From G965267185 sp965267185 (GTDB lineage Bacteria; Pseudomonadota; Alphaproteobacteria; UBA6615), in contig OZ253937.1 of assembly GCA_965267185.1 (NCBI GenBank), positions 2,604,001 to 2,668,000 on the forward strand: a stretch of DNA of 64,000 nt, in the 5' to 3' direction. The notes under the pieces were generated by a model. That model was not told the DNA's origin. It saw nothing but the letters and a program-made list of their open reading frames with translations, and did no database searches. This document shows, one piece after another, positions 50,238-59,830 of the stretch. Position 1 is the stretch's first letter, and the number at the start of each line of letters is the position of its first letter. The position numbers and the translations under genes are program-made.

Positions 50238-51064
50238 TCCGCTTCGCGCCAAACTTTTATCACCTGTTCCTAGAACTGCCGGTGCGCAAGCGTTTCGCGG
50301 CAGCGGCGAAGATAGGCTGTACCGCTATTGAATGGCACTTTCCCTACGAGCTACCGAAGAAAGAGGTTAAGGAGTTGCTCGACGATAACGGCCTTGAGTT
50401 TACCTACGGGGTCGTTCCCGCCGACTGGGACGCCGGCGTTTGGGGCCTCGGCGCCCAGCCCGGCCTAGAAGACGACTTCCGCCGCGCCGCCGACCAAGCA
50501 CTCGAATATATCGTCCACTGCGACTTCTATTCGATCAATGTGGGCGCCGGCACGGTGCCCAAGGGTATGGAACGTGAGCGATGCGTCGAGACCTATGTGA
50601 AGAACCTCGACTACATCGCCAGCCAAGCCGGCAGCCACCGTTGTCTGTTTCTACTCGAGCCGGTATGCCGCCACCGCGTGCCCGACTGGGCGATGCACAC
50701 TATGGCCGAAGCCGCCGAAATCGTCCGCGCGGTGGGCCGCAAGAACGTTGGCCTGGTGTATGACACTTTCCACCTGCGCTGGGAGGAACAGGGCCCGCTG
50801 ACAGCGATCATGGACGAATACTGGCCGATGATCGGGTATGTGCAGATCGGCAATCCGCCCGACCGCCACGAACCGGGCGTCGGCGAGCTCGATCTGCTCT
50901 ACCTCGTCGAAAAAGCCCTGGCAAAAGGCTATCAGGGCGCCATTGGTATGGAACTCGACCCATCGAAGGATACCTGGTCGAGCCTCACCTGGATGAACGA
51001 CTACGGCTACACCGTCGATCCGGACAATCGCAGAGACGTTGCCGCCGATCCGAGGTCATTCTAG
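50234..51064 (+). CDS. TIM-barrel (hydroxypyruvate isomerase-like) protein
   Basis: About 276 residues from GTG 50234, which overlaps the preceding stop (GTGA) and has AGAGGAAAG upstream. The AP-endonuclease-2/xylose-isomerase-like barrel is evident in IGCTAIEWHFPYELPKKEVKELL, then FLLEPVC, LVYDTFHLRWEEQGPL and GYVQIGNPPDRHEPGVGELD, with metal-binding Glu/Asp/His at the strand ends. It probably isomerises or cleaves a hydroxy- or oxo-acid. It is translationally coupled to the hydrolase. Confidence 0.82.
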   Translation: MIRFAPNFYHLFLELPVRKRFAAAAKIGCTAIEWHFPYELPKKEVKELLDDNGLEFTYGVVPADWDAGVWGLGAQPGLEDDFRRAADQALEYIVHCDFYSINVGAGTVPKGMERERCVETYVKNLDYIASQAGSHRCLFLLEPVCRHRVPDWAMHTMAEAAEIVRAVGRKNVGLVYDTFHLRWEEQGPLTAIMDEYWPMIGYVQIGNPPDRHEPGVGELDLLYLVEKALAKGYQGAIGMELDPSKDTWSSLTWMNDYGYTVDPDNRRDVAADPRSF

Positions 51065-51096
51065 ACTGAAATACATAGCTACCCGGAGGCAACGCC

Positions 51097-52149
51097 ATGG
51101 ACGGGATCGTTGAATCGAAGGCTGGCAAGGCTGTCCGCGCGCTCGAACGCCGCGCTCTGCCCGTACTCGACGTAGGCCCAGCGCTTACCGGTGACAAAGC
51201 AGCCATTCGCGCGCTCGCCGAGCAATGGCGCGAGGTTTGGGAGACCATCGGCTTCATGTGTATCGTCAACCACGGCGTACCCGCCGAGACGATCAAGAAT
51301 CTGGAGGCCGAAGCCAAGCGGTTCCACGATCTCCCGTTGGACGTAAAGATGAGCGTCGCCGTCACCCGTGACCAAAAGGGTTACACACCATCGCGCGCCT
51401 CGATCACCACGAAATCGGAATTTCACGACAGCCGCAAGCTCGACTCCGTCGAGTGTTACGTCGTCGCCACCGACTATGCCGACGACAATCCCTTCGTGCA
51501 GGCAGGTGAGCAATTTTACGGCAAGATGCCGTGGCTGCCAGAAGACGTCATTCCCGGACTCCGCGCCGCTGCCGAAGCCTATATGGAGACCATCGGTAAG
51601 CTGGGTAAGAAATTACTCCCGGTGTGGGCGCTATCGCTCGATTTACCGGAAGACTACTTCCTGCCGATGTTCGAGGACCATTACACCTATTTCCGCTTGG
51701 CGAAATACCCACCGATACCAGACGTGGAAGAGGGGGAAATGGGTGTCAACGCCCATGTCGACACCGGTTTCATGACCTTCCTGCCGCCCGCAAATGAAGA
51801 AGGCTTGCAGGTGCTCGACACCGACGGCACCTGGTTTTGGCCCGAATTGCCCGAGGGCGCATTGATCGTCAACGCCGGTCAGTTCCTCGGACGCTGGACC
51901 AATGACCGCTTCCGCGCGACTCCCCACCGGGTCGTCCCGCCCGTTAAAAACGACCGCTACTCGCTGGCCTGCTTCATCAACCCTAATTTCGAAGCGGTGG
52001 GCGAATGTTTGCCGACCTGTACCGGGCCCGGTAATCCGCCGAAATACCCAACCCAGACCTACCGGGAGTTCTTCACCTGGTACATGACCAACACCTTCAC
52101 TCACTACGGCAAGTTAAAGGCCGTGGACGGGGAAGCCGTCGAAGCTTAA
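51097..52149 (+). CDS. Isopenicillin-N-synthase-family 2OG-Fe(II) oxygenase
   Basis: A 350-residue oxygenase with double-stranded beta-helix. RALPVLDVGPALTGDKAAIRALAEQWREVWETIGFMCIVNHGVP is the DIOX_N domain. The iron ligands are in NAHVDTGFMTFLPPANEEGLQVLD (HxD) and RFRATPHRVVPPVKNDRYSLACFINPN (His and 2OG Arg region). It may be a gibberellin- or IPNS-type hydroxylase. It stands 32 bp after the TIM-barrel gene in the operon. Confidence 0.87.
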   Translation: MDGIVESKAGKAVRALERRALPVLDVGPALTGDKAAIRALAEQWREVWETIGFMCIVNHGVPAETIKNLEAEAKRFHDLPLDVKMSVAVTRDQKGYTPSRASITTKSEFHDSRKLDSVECYVVATDYADDNPFVQAGEQFYGKMPWLPEDVIPGLRAAAEAYMETIGKLGKKLLPVWALSLDLPEDYFLPMFEDHYTYFRLAKYPPIPDVEEGEMGVNAHVDTGFMTFLPPANEEGLQVLDTDGTWFWPELPEGALIVNAGQFLGRWTNDRFRATPHRVVPPVKNDRYSLACFINPNFEAVGECLPTCTGPGNPPKYPTQTYREFFTWYMTNTFTHYGKLKAVDGEAVEA

Positions 52150-52190
52150 CCCGTATTCTTTACATCACAGCACCCTGGAGTTCGCACCCG

Positions 52191-53066
52191 ATGGTCAAAT
52201 TGCTTCGTTCCGACATTCTCACCACCGAGGTGTTGGACTGGAAAGGCGTCCACCTCTTCCACTTCATGAGTTCGTCTTGTTCGCAGAAGACGCGGATATT
52301 TCTGACCGAAAAGGGCGTCGAGTGGGAGAGCCACCCCATCAATTTACCGGCCCATGAAAACTTCACCGATTGGTATCTCGGCATCAATCCACGCGGCTTG
52401 GTGCCGACGCTCGTGCATGACGGCGATGTTCACATCGAGAGCAACGACATCATGCGCTATATCGACGACACATTCGACGGCCCGAAGCTCTTCCCGCAAG
52501 ACGAAGCGTCGCTAGCCTACGCCCTCGCGTCGGCGAAACATGAAGACGATCTGCATCTTTGCGTACGGGCGCTGACCTTTCGCTATATGGCGCCCAACGA
52601 ATTACTGCGCAAAGACCCGGACGCCCTTGATGTTTATGAAAAAGCCGGCTCCGGCCAGGTCAACGGCGAGGCCGATACGCACAAGGCCGTCGAGGTCGAT
52701 TTCTGGCGAAAAATGGCGGTCGACGGCATCCCGACCGAACAGGCAATTGCCGCGGTAGAGGCCTTCGAGACCGCCTTTATCGAACTGAACGGGCGTCTGG
52801 AAAAACACGAATGGATGATGCCTGAAGGCTTCTCCGTACTGGACATCATTTGGTGGATCAGCGTTCACCGCCTGAAGTTCCTCGGTTACCCGATGGAGCG
52901 GTTCCCCGCGCTCGACGCATGGTACGCGGCCCTCGCCGAACGGCCCCACTTCATGAAGGAAGTGGCGATGCCGCCGGAGCGCGTCGAGGGCGCGAAACAG
53001 CACCAAGCGCAAATGGCGAGCGCCGGGGAGAGCCTGCCGCAAATCATGGCGGCACACGGCTACTAG
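52191..53066 (+). CDS. Glutathione S-transferase-family protein
   Basis: A 291-residue GST-like protein. The N-terminal thioredoxin domain shows FHFMSSSCSQKTRIFLTEKGVEWESHPINL and GLVPTLVHDGDVHIESNDIMRYID (cis-Pro and ESxxI glutathione-binding). The C-terminal helical domain is at about 105-285. It is the fourth gene of the plus-strand operon from 49146 and may conjugate or isomerise an intermediate of that pathway. It is convergent with the amidohydrolase gene (10 bp apart). Confidence 0.87.
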   Translation: MVKLLRSDILTTEVLDWKGVHLFHFMSSSCSQKTRIFLTEKGVEWESHPINLPAHENFTDWYLGINPRGLVPTLVHDGDVHIESNDIMRYIDDTFDGPKLFPQDEASLAYALASAKHEDDLHLCVRALTFRYMAPNELLRKDPDALDVYEKAGSGQVNGEADTHKAVEVDFWRKMAVDGIPTEQAIAAVEAFETAFIELNGRLEKHEWMMPEGFSVLDIIWWISVHRLKFLGYPMERFPALDAWYAALAERPHFMKEVAMPPERVEGAKQHQAQMASAGESLPQIMAAHGY

Positions 53067-53076
53067 AGCGGTCCTT

Positions 53077-54042
53077 CTACAGGCGCAGCAGGCGCTTGGC
53101 ATTCCCGTTGAGGATCTTGTCCTTGTCCTCGTTGGACAGCTGAAGGCCCTCCATCCACTCGGTTCCCGGATCGTTGGCGACGAACGGCCAATCGACCGAA
53201 AATAGAATCCGGTCGACGCCGAGCTCTTGGATGCTGCACAGCAGCGCCGGATCGGAAAAGTTGCCGCTGGTTGTGATGTAGAAATGCTCGCTGAACGCAT
53301 CGCGGAACGAAATCGGCTTGTTGCCCGGGCGTGCCAGCGCGCTATCGATGCGCCATAACAAGAACGGCAGCCCCTCGCCCATATGACCGAGGATAATCTT
53401 CACATCCGGGTAGGCGTCGAGAACACCACTGAGCACAATGCGGATGCCGGCCGTCGCCGTTTCCACCGTGAACCCCCAGCCAGCGGTTAGGAAGCCCGGA
53501 TAATCTTCGATGTATTCCTTATAGTAGGCGTCGACGACCGCCGGATGGGGCATCGCTGGGTGGATATAAATCGGGACATCGAGCGCCTGCGCCCGCTCGA
53601 AGACCGGCCAGTAGCGTTTATCGTCGAAGAATAAGCCATCGGTGAGGCCGTGGACCATTGCTCCTTTGAAACCATGCTGCGTAACCGTGCGCTCGAGTTC
53701 ATCGGCGGACGCTTTTGGATCGGGCGTCGGCAATGCGGCGAATGCGGCGAACCGGTCCGGCTTGGCTGACACCATTTCGGCCAAACGGTCGTTGGCGCCG
53801 ATCGACATGGCAATCGAGGTTTCCGGATCCATGCGTTGGGTCGCCGGCGGCGCATGGGACAGCACCTGCATATCGATGCCCGCCTCGTCCATTTCCTTGA
53901 GCCGCAAATCGCCCATGTCGAGCAGCCGCTCTGTGAGCGATGTCGGCCCTCCGGCATCCGCGGTTGTGAGGCTCGCAGAGACCTCCGCGTCCCAATAATG
54001 TTCTTCAATCGCAATGACTTGCTGGCCGCGTTTCGTCGCCAT
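53077..54042 (-). CDS. Amidohydrolase_2 (ACMSD / gamma-resorcylate decarboxylase-like) enzyme
   Basis: A 321-residue metal-dependent barrel. The metal ligands are E-x-H in AIEEHYWDAEV, His in PIYIHPAMPHPAV, His in IILGHMGEGLPFLLWRID and Asp in ILFSVDWPF. The sequence is typical of the non-oxidative decarboxylases of aromatic or muconate acids, such as ACMSD, which follows 3-hydroxyanthranilate dioxygenase in tryptophan breakdown. The ACMSD role is possible here because a 3-hydroxyanthranilate dioxygenase gene exists at 22694-23236, but it is 30 kb away. Confidence 0.87.
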   Translation of the reverse strand: MATKRGQQVIAIEEHYWDAEVSASLTTADAGGPTSLTERLLDMGDLRLKEMDEAGIDMQVLSHAPPATQRMDPETSIAMSIGANDRLAEMVSAKPDRFAAFAALPTPDPKASADELERTVTQHGFKGAMVHGLTDGLFFDDKRYWPVFERAQALDVPIYIHPAMPHPAVVDAYYKEYIEDYPGFLTAGWGFTVETATAGIRIVLSGVLDAYPDVKIILGHMGEGLPFLLWRIDSALARPGNKPISFRDAFSEHFYITTSGNFSDPALLCSIQELGVDRILFSVDWPFVANDPGTEWMEGLQLSNEDKDKILNGNAKRLLRL

Positions 54043-54245
54043 AGTGCTCTCCCCTCATTCGGCTTGTTGCCGCAGTGAGGGTAAGTGTATCAGCAACATC
54101 TGCAGTCGTCAGGCACGGCAGTGTGGCGGCGAGATGTTCTTTAGTACAAAATACCGTGCTGCAGCGGCGCGTACGGATAGCAATGGTTCGCGCATGTGCA
54201 AGTTAAATCTCCATACGCCGCAGAAATCTAACCGAGGTGGGTAGT

Positions 54246-55091
54246 ATGGAATTCGTGATCAAATCCTTTGGATTGTTGCTGACCGCGCTCCTCTTGTCCG
54301 CTTGCACAATGTCAGGCTCGAGCCAACGCATCTCGCTCGATTCGATCAATCCTCTTAGTGCGAAACCGACCGGTGACGTCATCAGCGGCCGTCTTATTGT
54401 GCCGGAAGGCGACGGCGTATTTCCCGCGATGGTTATTTTACATGGCTGCGGGGGAATTCGTCCCAACGCCTCCATGTGGGCAAGCTGGCTACAGTCAAGA
54501 GGTTATGCGTCGCTCATCGTCGACAGTTTCCGCGGCCGCGGCACTGCAAGCATCTGCAGGCAGTCAAAAAAACAGGTTAACCAGGTTCAACGAGTCGGGG
54601 ACGCGTATGCGGCCCTCTATTGGCTCGCGGAGCAACCAAACATAGATCCCAGCAAAATCGGTCTAATGGGTTTTTCAAACGGCGGGGGCACCACCCTCAA
54701 GGCTCTCAACCAATTGCGACAACTCGCGGCGAAAGAATCACCAATACAGTTCCGTGTCGGGATACCGCTGTATCCGGATTGCGCCTTCACACCGCCGCCA
54801 TTTCCCGTCCCGGTTCTAATACTGATCGGCGAAGCAGACGATTGGACCCCCGCGAGACTCTGTGAGAATTTGGCAGAACGTTACCAATCCGATGCGCCGC
54901 TTGAGCTGAAGGTCTATCCGGGCGCGCTTCACGGGTTCGACAATGTCTCGAATGCTCTCACTTACCTACCCGATGTGTCGAATGTGCACGCTAAGGGCCG
55001 GCGTGGCGCAACGATTGGTGGTAGTAGTCGCACAACAGAGCGAGCCAAGGCCGACGTGGAACAATTTCTCCGCACCTATATGCCACGCTAA
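54246..55091 (+). CDS. Dienelactone-hydrolase-family lipoprotein
   Basis: About 281 residues from ATG 54246 (MEFVIKSFGLLLTALLLSAC), with GAGGTG upstream. The lipobox LLSAC (with TMSGSS after it) makes it a lipoprotein. The alpha/beta-hydrolase core shows VILHGCGGIRPNASMWASWLQSRG, LMGFSNGGGTTLKAL (nucleophile here a Ser in GFSNG), LIGEADDWTP and ALHGFDNVS (Asp, His). It is likely anchored in the envelope. The substrate is not known. Confidence 0.85.
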   Translation: MEFVIKSFGLLLTALLLSACTMSGSSQRISLDSINPLSAKPTGDVISGRLIVPEGDGVFPAMVILHGCGGIRPNASMWASWLQSRGYASLIVDSFRGRGTASICRQSKKQVNQVQRVGDAYAALYWLAEQPNIDPSKIGLMGFSNGGGTTLKALNQLRQLAAKESPIQFRVGIPLYPDCAFTPPPFPVPVLILIGEADDWTPARLCENLAERYQSDAPLELKVYPGALHGFDNVSNALTYLPDVSNVHAKGRRGATIGGSSRTTERAKADVEQFLRTYMPR

Positions 55092-55111
55092 ACTCAAGCT
55101 GGCGGCCACCG

Positions 55112-56314
55112 CTACCGGGCGATAACCGTGTAGGTGTAGGACGTACCGTCACCGCTCTCGAGATCATCGGGGTCCTTCAACAACGCAAAAGTCGGCCGAT
55201 ACTTGCCCGTTTGATTCGCCGTTTGGAAAGCCACCTGCATGATCGCGCCGCCAAACCGTTTGCCGGCGCGTTCGGAAAACGTACTGGTCGCCTGCGACAG
55301 CACCGGCGCACCATCGGTCTCCCAAGAGCGAACGTCTGCACCCTTGAGGTCGCCCGAGATAACCCCGCCGATGATCTGATCCTTGCGCGGATCCAATTGG
55401 CCGTCACCGTCCCTATCTTTGAGTATCAGCCCGCTGTCATAGCGCGCGATATCCGCTGGGACAGAGAAATTCATCTCTTTCAATTGGTTTGCCGACAGAA
55501 TACCGGCGCCGACAATGCCTTCGTTCGATTCCGGCGTACCGTCTGACTTTTCAAACAGCATGAAGGTCAGCGGCACGGTATTCTCGAACTTGCCTGGCGT
55601 ACCCCCCGCCGGAACACGCTGCCAGTTATGGTTCTGGCCTTTATGAAGAAAGTTGTTGGGATGAATTTGCGGGCGCGGCGAATCCCAAAATTCCACCTCG
55701 GCGCTTCCGCTCGCGAGCACCTTGCCATCGGCATCGACGATGCGGACCGCGACCGAACCCTTGTCACCACGGTTGGTGAAAGCGATGGCGCCAAGCCCGA
55801 TATGGAACACCTTGAGCCCAATGTTCGGGATTGGATCGAGTTTCTGCACCGTTGCGCGCGGCAACAGCTTGTCTGGTGGCAGCCCCGCTGGAGTCGACGC
55901 CGTGAGGACAAAGATATTGGGGTTCGCCCCTTCGTGCGAGCCGTAGCCGAGGCCCTTCGACGACAAGCCGTGCTGGGGCGTACCTGAGACCATGTGTACC
56001 GCCGCCGCATCCATCGCTACTGCGGGATCGCGGGTGAAGCCCCCACCCATCTCAACCTCGATGCTACCGCCGGGTGGAATACCGAAACCGGGAATCTCCG
56101 GGTTGAAAAACTCGATTCCCTCAGCTTCCGGCTTCTGCAAATAGACATTAAGCGCCGCGTAGCCATCGCGGACCAAGCCCGCCGAATTCAGCGGAGAATT
56201 AACGACCTTGGCGACAATGCCATCTGCCGCGGAAGGCGGCGCGCTCAAGACTGTGCCCACCAGCAACGCGGCGGTGAAGGCGACGAACGGACGGCTTTTC
56301 TTGAGATATCGCAT
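55112..56314 (-). CDS. Secreted protein with one calcium-binding-like loop, function unknown
   Basis: About 400 residues from ATG 56314 (MRYLKKSRPFVAFTAALLVG, then TVLSAPPSAADG) with GAGG four bases upstream; signal peptide present. A mostly beta-rich body follows. The loop DRDGDGQLD (residues about 300-308) has the D-x-D-x-D-G spacing of EF-hand or dockerin calcium loops, but only one copy is present. I recognise no named family. It is separated by 99 bp from the LVIVD gene and is on the same strand. Confidence 0.65.
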   Translation of the reverse strand: MRYLKKSRPFVAFTAALLVGTVLSAPPSAADGIVAKVVNSPLNSAGLVRDGYAALNVYLQKPEAEGIEFFNPEIPGFGIPPGGSIEVEMGGGFTRDPAVAMDAAAVHMVSGTPQHGLSSKGLGYGSHEGANPNIFVLTASTPAGLPPDKLLPRATVQKLDPIPNIGLKVFHIGLGAIAFTNRGDKGSVAVRIVDADGKVLASGSAEVEFWDSPRPQIHPNNFLHKGQNHNWQRVPAGGTPGKFENTVPLTFMLFEKSDGTPESNEGIVGAGILSANQLKEMNFSVPADIARYDSGLILKDRDGDGQLDPRKDQIIGGVISGDLKGADVRSWETDGAPVLSQATSTFSERAGKRFGGAIMQVAFQTANQTGKYRPTFALLKDPDDLESGDGTSYTYTVIAR

Positions 56315-56413
56315 GGAGCCTCGCAACGATCAGACTTCGAAATAACAGATACCAGCGAAGTCTAATCGATTGGGCGGCCCAATTTTGGCGATGTGACTAA
56401 ATTGTGATTTCGA

Positions 56414-57700
56414 TCAAGCAGCGGCGCCGGAAAATTCAAGGATATCTAAACCGGCATTGCGGTCGAGAAGATAGATCAAGCCGCGGTCGTCAACGCACAC
56501 GTCGTTGCTCTGCGGCGTTTTGAAACCGCTGCGCGGCGCTGGAATATAGGAGCCGGTCTCGACGGGATTGAACGGATCGGCGACATCGACAATCCGCAAA
56601 CCACCAGAAAACCACGTGCAGTAAACAACAGTACCCGTGATCTCCTCGTGGAACTGATGGGCGCCGAACCGTTCGCCCGCCGAGGCCCAAGGCGAATCGA
56701 GTTCGGACACATGAAACGAGGACATCGCTTTGATATCCGCGAAGTCGGTGATGTCGAACACCCACAGATTAGCCGGCGCCTGACCGGGAATGCGTTTGTG
56801 CTCCTCGTCAATCACGACCGCAACACGTCTACCGTCTATCGACTGAGGTAAGGGCAGAATAGTATGCGTCGGTTCTTTGAACGGCGGGTGATAGTTGTGC
56901 TTGGCAACCGTGCGGGGTGCGGTGATGTCGGATACGTCGATAACCCGGAAGCCGGCGTGCCAGACCGCCGCCCATAGTTCATCGCCCACCCGGAGCGCGT
57001 GATGCAGCCGGTTACGATAGCCTTGCCAGCTTGGCGTCTCACCGCCGGCGACATGCTGGCCGGGCATCCACCAGCGCGACACTTCCTGCGGATTGGCAGG
57101 GTCAGCTAGATCGTAGATCACCAGAATATTACCGAGGTAGCCTTCCATCTCGGTGGAGATGTAGGCGTAGTTCTGGTCCATATCGAAGCGGTGGGTGCCG
57201 AACCCGTGGGTGCGTACATGGGCGATCTCGCGCGGGGCGGATTTGTCGGCGATATCCCAGACCTTAAAACCGCCATCGCGGTAGCCGCGTGTCTTGGCCT
57301 CTTCCAGCACGGCAATGTCCGCCTCGGCGACACCGAGCGCATCCGCGATCGCGGCGTCGGTGGGGTCCGTGTCGGCCACCGTCAGCCCTTGGCGAATTTC
57401 GGGTATGCGGTCGGCGAGGCGCAGAAAATGCCGATTATTCTGCTCCACATTGGTGATCATCAGATCGCCAGCCACACGCACCTTATGGGTGTGGGAATAG
57501 GGTCCATCGGTGGGTATTTCGGCAACCACCGCGGGAGCCGCCGGGTCAGATACATCAATGATCGTCGTGCCGTGGGGCGGTTTCATATGTCCGACAAAGG
57601 CGTAGTTGCCCTGCACCACGACCTGTCCGCCGCCGGGAATATCCAGGCTGCCGATCCGCCGAACCCTGTCGGCCACGCAACCGTCGCTATCAATTGTCAT
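56414..57700 (-). CDS. LVIVD-repeat (beta-propeller) protein
   Basis: About 428 residues from ATG 57700 (MTIDSDGCVADRVRRIGSLD), with AAGGAG 10 bases upstream; the longer frame from 57892 overlaps tctA. Repeats of a hydrophobic strand followed by IDV/FDI-D-P-.-P occur many times: TTIIDVSDPAAPAVVAE, FKVWDIADKSAPREIAH, LVIYDLADPANPQEVSR, FRVIDVSDITAPRTVAK, WVFDITDFADIKAM and LRIVDVADPFNPVETG. The fold should be a seven-bladed propeller. No signal peptide is visible. It closes the TTT transporter operon, 28 bp after tctA. Confidence 0.88.
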   Translation of the reverse strand: MTIDSDGCVADRVRRIGSLDIPGGGQVVVQGNYAFVGHMKPPHGTTIIDVSDPAAPAVVAEIPTDGPYSHTHKVRVAGDLMITNVEQNNRHFLRLADRIPEIRQGLTVADTDPTDAAIADALGVAEADIAVLEEAKTRGYRDGGFKVWDIADKSAPREIAHVRTHGFGTHRFDMDQNYAYISTEMEGYLGNILVIYDLADPANPQEVSRWWMPGQHVAGGETPSWQGYRNRLHHALRVGDELWAAVWHAGFRVIDVSDITAPRTVAKHNYHPPFKEPTHTILPLPQSIDGRRVAVVIDEEHKRIPGQAPANLWVFDITDFADIKAMSSFHVSELDSPWASAGERFGAHQFHEEITGTVVYCTWFSGGLRIVDVADPFNPVETGSYIPAPRSGFKTPQSNDVCVDDRGLIYLLDRNAGLDILEFSGAAA

Positions 57701-57728
57701 CGCGCACACACTCCTTCGCAACGGCGGC

Positions 57729-59246
57729 TTACATGGATCCCTGACGACGCCGGTCGCGGAGATGATCCAGCACGTAGGGCAGCGCGATCGTGACCACCAA
57801 CGCCGCCCACAACACATTGCCGATGTTCGACGAGAAGAGCACTGTGAGATCGCCGTTCGCCATCCGAATGGCGCGCAGGAAGAAGCCCTCAAGCAACGGC
57901 CCCAGGATAATCCCGATCAGGATCGCGGCGACATGATAGTTGGTCCGGCGCGCAACATAGCCGAGGACACCGAACGCCAGGGCGAGTCCCATATCGAAGC
58001 CGAACTCGCGGGGCACGAAGGATCCGACCAGTGTGAACGATATGATGACCGGCGCCATGAAGGCGGTCGATACGATGGTGACTTTGGTCATGTAACGCGA
58101 CAGCGGCAGGATGGTGAAAATCATCAGCAGGTAGGTCACCGCCATGGCCATGAAGATGCCGAAGCCGATCTCGGGCCGTTCGCCAAACAGCTGCGGTCCG
58201 AAATTAACCCCGTGGAACTGCAGCACCACCAGCATAATGGCCGCCGTGGCGCCACCCGGCAGCCCAATCACGATCAAGGGCACCAAGGTGCCCGAGGTCA
58301 CGCCGTTGTTAGCCGACTCCGGCGCGATCAACCCTTCTGGATGTCCCGTGCCGTAAAGCTCGGGCGTTTTGGAGAACGACCGCGACTGCTGATAAGCGAC
58401 GAACGAAGCGATGCTGGCACCGGCGCCCGGAATAACCCCGATGACCAGACCGATCAGACTGCACCACGTCACATGCCACCACCGCTTGAGGCACATGCGC
58501 ACGCCCTCGATCGTTGCGCGCCAGCTCGGCTTGGCCATTAGCTCCTTACCGCGGCGGGTGAGGATCGACTCCCCTTCGATCACCAGAAACGCTTCGGAGA
58601 TGGCGAACAAGCCGACAAGCGCCGGCACCAGCGGGATACCGTCGTACAATTCCAAAAAACCGAACGTGCCGCGGGGCGTTTCATAGACGAAGTCGGTGCC
58701 GACCGCGCCGATCATCAGGCCGAACAATCCGGCGATGAGTCCCTTAAGCGTATTCTTGGCGGCGATCGTGGCGATCAGTGAAATGCCGAACAGCATCACA
58801 ACGATCATCTCGACGCTGTGCATGAAAAAAGCGACCTGAGCGAGCCAGGGCATAGCGATTAAGGCGACGATCGTTGTCAGTAATCCGCCCGCGGTGGAGG
58901 CGACGAACGAAATCGCCAGCGCCTGCTGACCGAGCCCGGACCGCGCCATCGGGTATCCGTCGAGCGGTGTCGCTGCCGCCCCAGCAGTTCCCGGAATATT
59001 CACCAGTATCGCCGGAATACCCGCCCCCATGCGCGACGAGGCATAGAGCGCGACCATAAAGACGACACCCTGCTCGACCTCCATGGCGAAGGTCAGCGGC
59101 AGCAGAATGATAATAGTGTTGGCGGCGCTGAAGCCCGGTATCGCGCCAACGATGAGGCCCAGCAGCATTGCCGGAAGGATGATCCACCAAAACCCCAGCG
59201 TGTGAACAAAGAGTTCGAAGAACATTTGGGCCGAAACTTCGACCAT
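57729..59246 (-). CDS. tctA: TctA-family large permease subunit of a tripartite tricarboxylate transporter
   Basis: A 505-residue inner-membrane protein with about 11-12 hydrophobic helices and the family stretches VGAIPGFSAANTIIILLPLTFAME, PGTAGAAATPLDGYPMARSGLGQQAL and GLVIGVIPGAGASIASFVAYQQSRSFSKTPELYGTGHPEGLIAPESANN. It forms the channel for a carboxylate with TctB and a periplasmic TctC. Start is 1 bp after the tctB stop. Confidence 0.94.
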   Translation of the reverse strand: MVEVSAQMFFELFVHTLGFWWIILPAMLLGLIVGAIPGFSAANTIIILLPLTFAMEVEQGVVFMVALYASSRMGAGIPAILVNIPGTAGAAATPLDGYPMARSGLGQQALAISFVASTAGGLLTTIVALIAMPWLAQVAFFMHSVEMIVVMLFGISLIATIAAKNTLKGLIAGLFGLMIGAVGTDFVYETPRGTFGFLELYDGIPLVPALVGLFAISEAFLVIEGESILTRRGKELMAKPSWRATIEGVRMCLKRWWHVTWCSLIGLVIGVIPGAGASIASFVAYQQSRSFSKTPELYGTGHPEGLIAPESANNGVTSGTLVPLIVIGLPGGATAAIMLVVLQFHGVNFGPQLFGERPEIGFGIFMAMAVTYLLMIFTILPLSRYMTKVTIVSTAFMAPVIISFTLVGSFVPREFGFDMGLALAFGVLGYVARRTNYHVAAILIGIILGPLLEGFFLRAIRMANGDLTVLFSSNIGNVLWAALVVTIALPYVLDHLRDRRRQGSM

Positions 59247-59247
59247 C

Positions 59248-59760
59248 TTACAAAATCCCGCTCATCAGGATTTCGAACGGCCCTTCCGGAAAATTGGTGC
59301 CGAAGGCGACGACAAACAGAAAATACCCACCGACCGACAAGATGGTCGCAAGCGACAGCGACAGCTTGACGCGACCACCCCGGTTCAGCAGCAGCATCGC
59401 CAACGCCAGGAACAAAAATGTTGTGATGGTGAAGCCGAGAAAAGAAATCACCGCGATGTATCCGACGGTCAGCGCGAATAGCGCTAGCCGCAGTTTCACA
59501 TAGCTAAGCGGCTCGAACAGCGTATGAAAGCTCCAGTCGCCCTCGCCGCGCGCGACCCAGCGAAACGTCATCGCAATAAAAATCAACACCAGGGCGATCA
59601 GAATCGTCCCGATGAAGAACGCGCTGGCCTGCGCGGTCCAGGGCGATTCCAAAATTGTGTAGAAGTAGTAGAGCGTGAACAGCAGAGCGGCGACCGGAAT
59701 AACCAGCTCCGCCCCCAGCGCCCGTTTCGGGGGCTGACCTGTTTCGGTTTCGTCATGCAT
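59248..59760 (-). CDS. tctB: TctB-family small permease subunit
   Basis: About 170 residues with four hydrophobic helices (LVIPVAALLFTLYYFY, AFFIGTILIALVLIFIAM, YVKLRLALFALTVGYIAVISFLGF, LATILSVGGYFLFVVAFG). ATG 59760 is chosen; an in-frame TTG at 59787 is also possible because neither has a good ribosome-binding site. The position between tctC and tctA supports the call. Confidence 0.85.
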   Translation of the reverse strand: MHDETETGQPPKRALGAELVIPVAALLFTLYYFYTILESPWTAQASAFFIGTILIALVLIFIAMTFRWVARGEGDWSFHTLFEPLSYVKLRLALFALTVGYIAVISFLGFTITTFLFLALAMLLLNRGGRVKLSLSLATILSVGGYFLFVVAFGTNFPEGPFEILMSGIL

Positions 59761-59830
59761 GAAAAATACGACGGATCGGGGCGGCAAGATTAACGAACCT
59801 GCCGCCCCGCCCGATTCCCTATAGGCCGAT

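Noticed and set aside
56364..56384. Hairpin ATTGGG-CGG-CCCAAT followed by TTTT
   Set aside because: It has a terminator shape only when read on the plus strand, but both flanking genes are transcribed on the minus strand, where no U-run follows.
57606..58541. 311-residue plus-strand frame over tctA
   Set aside because: Rich in His, Arg and Gln, without motifs, and antisense to a conserved permease.
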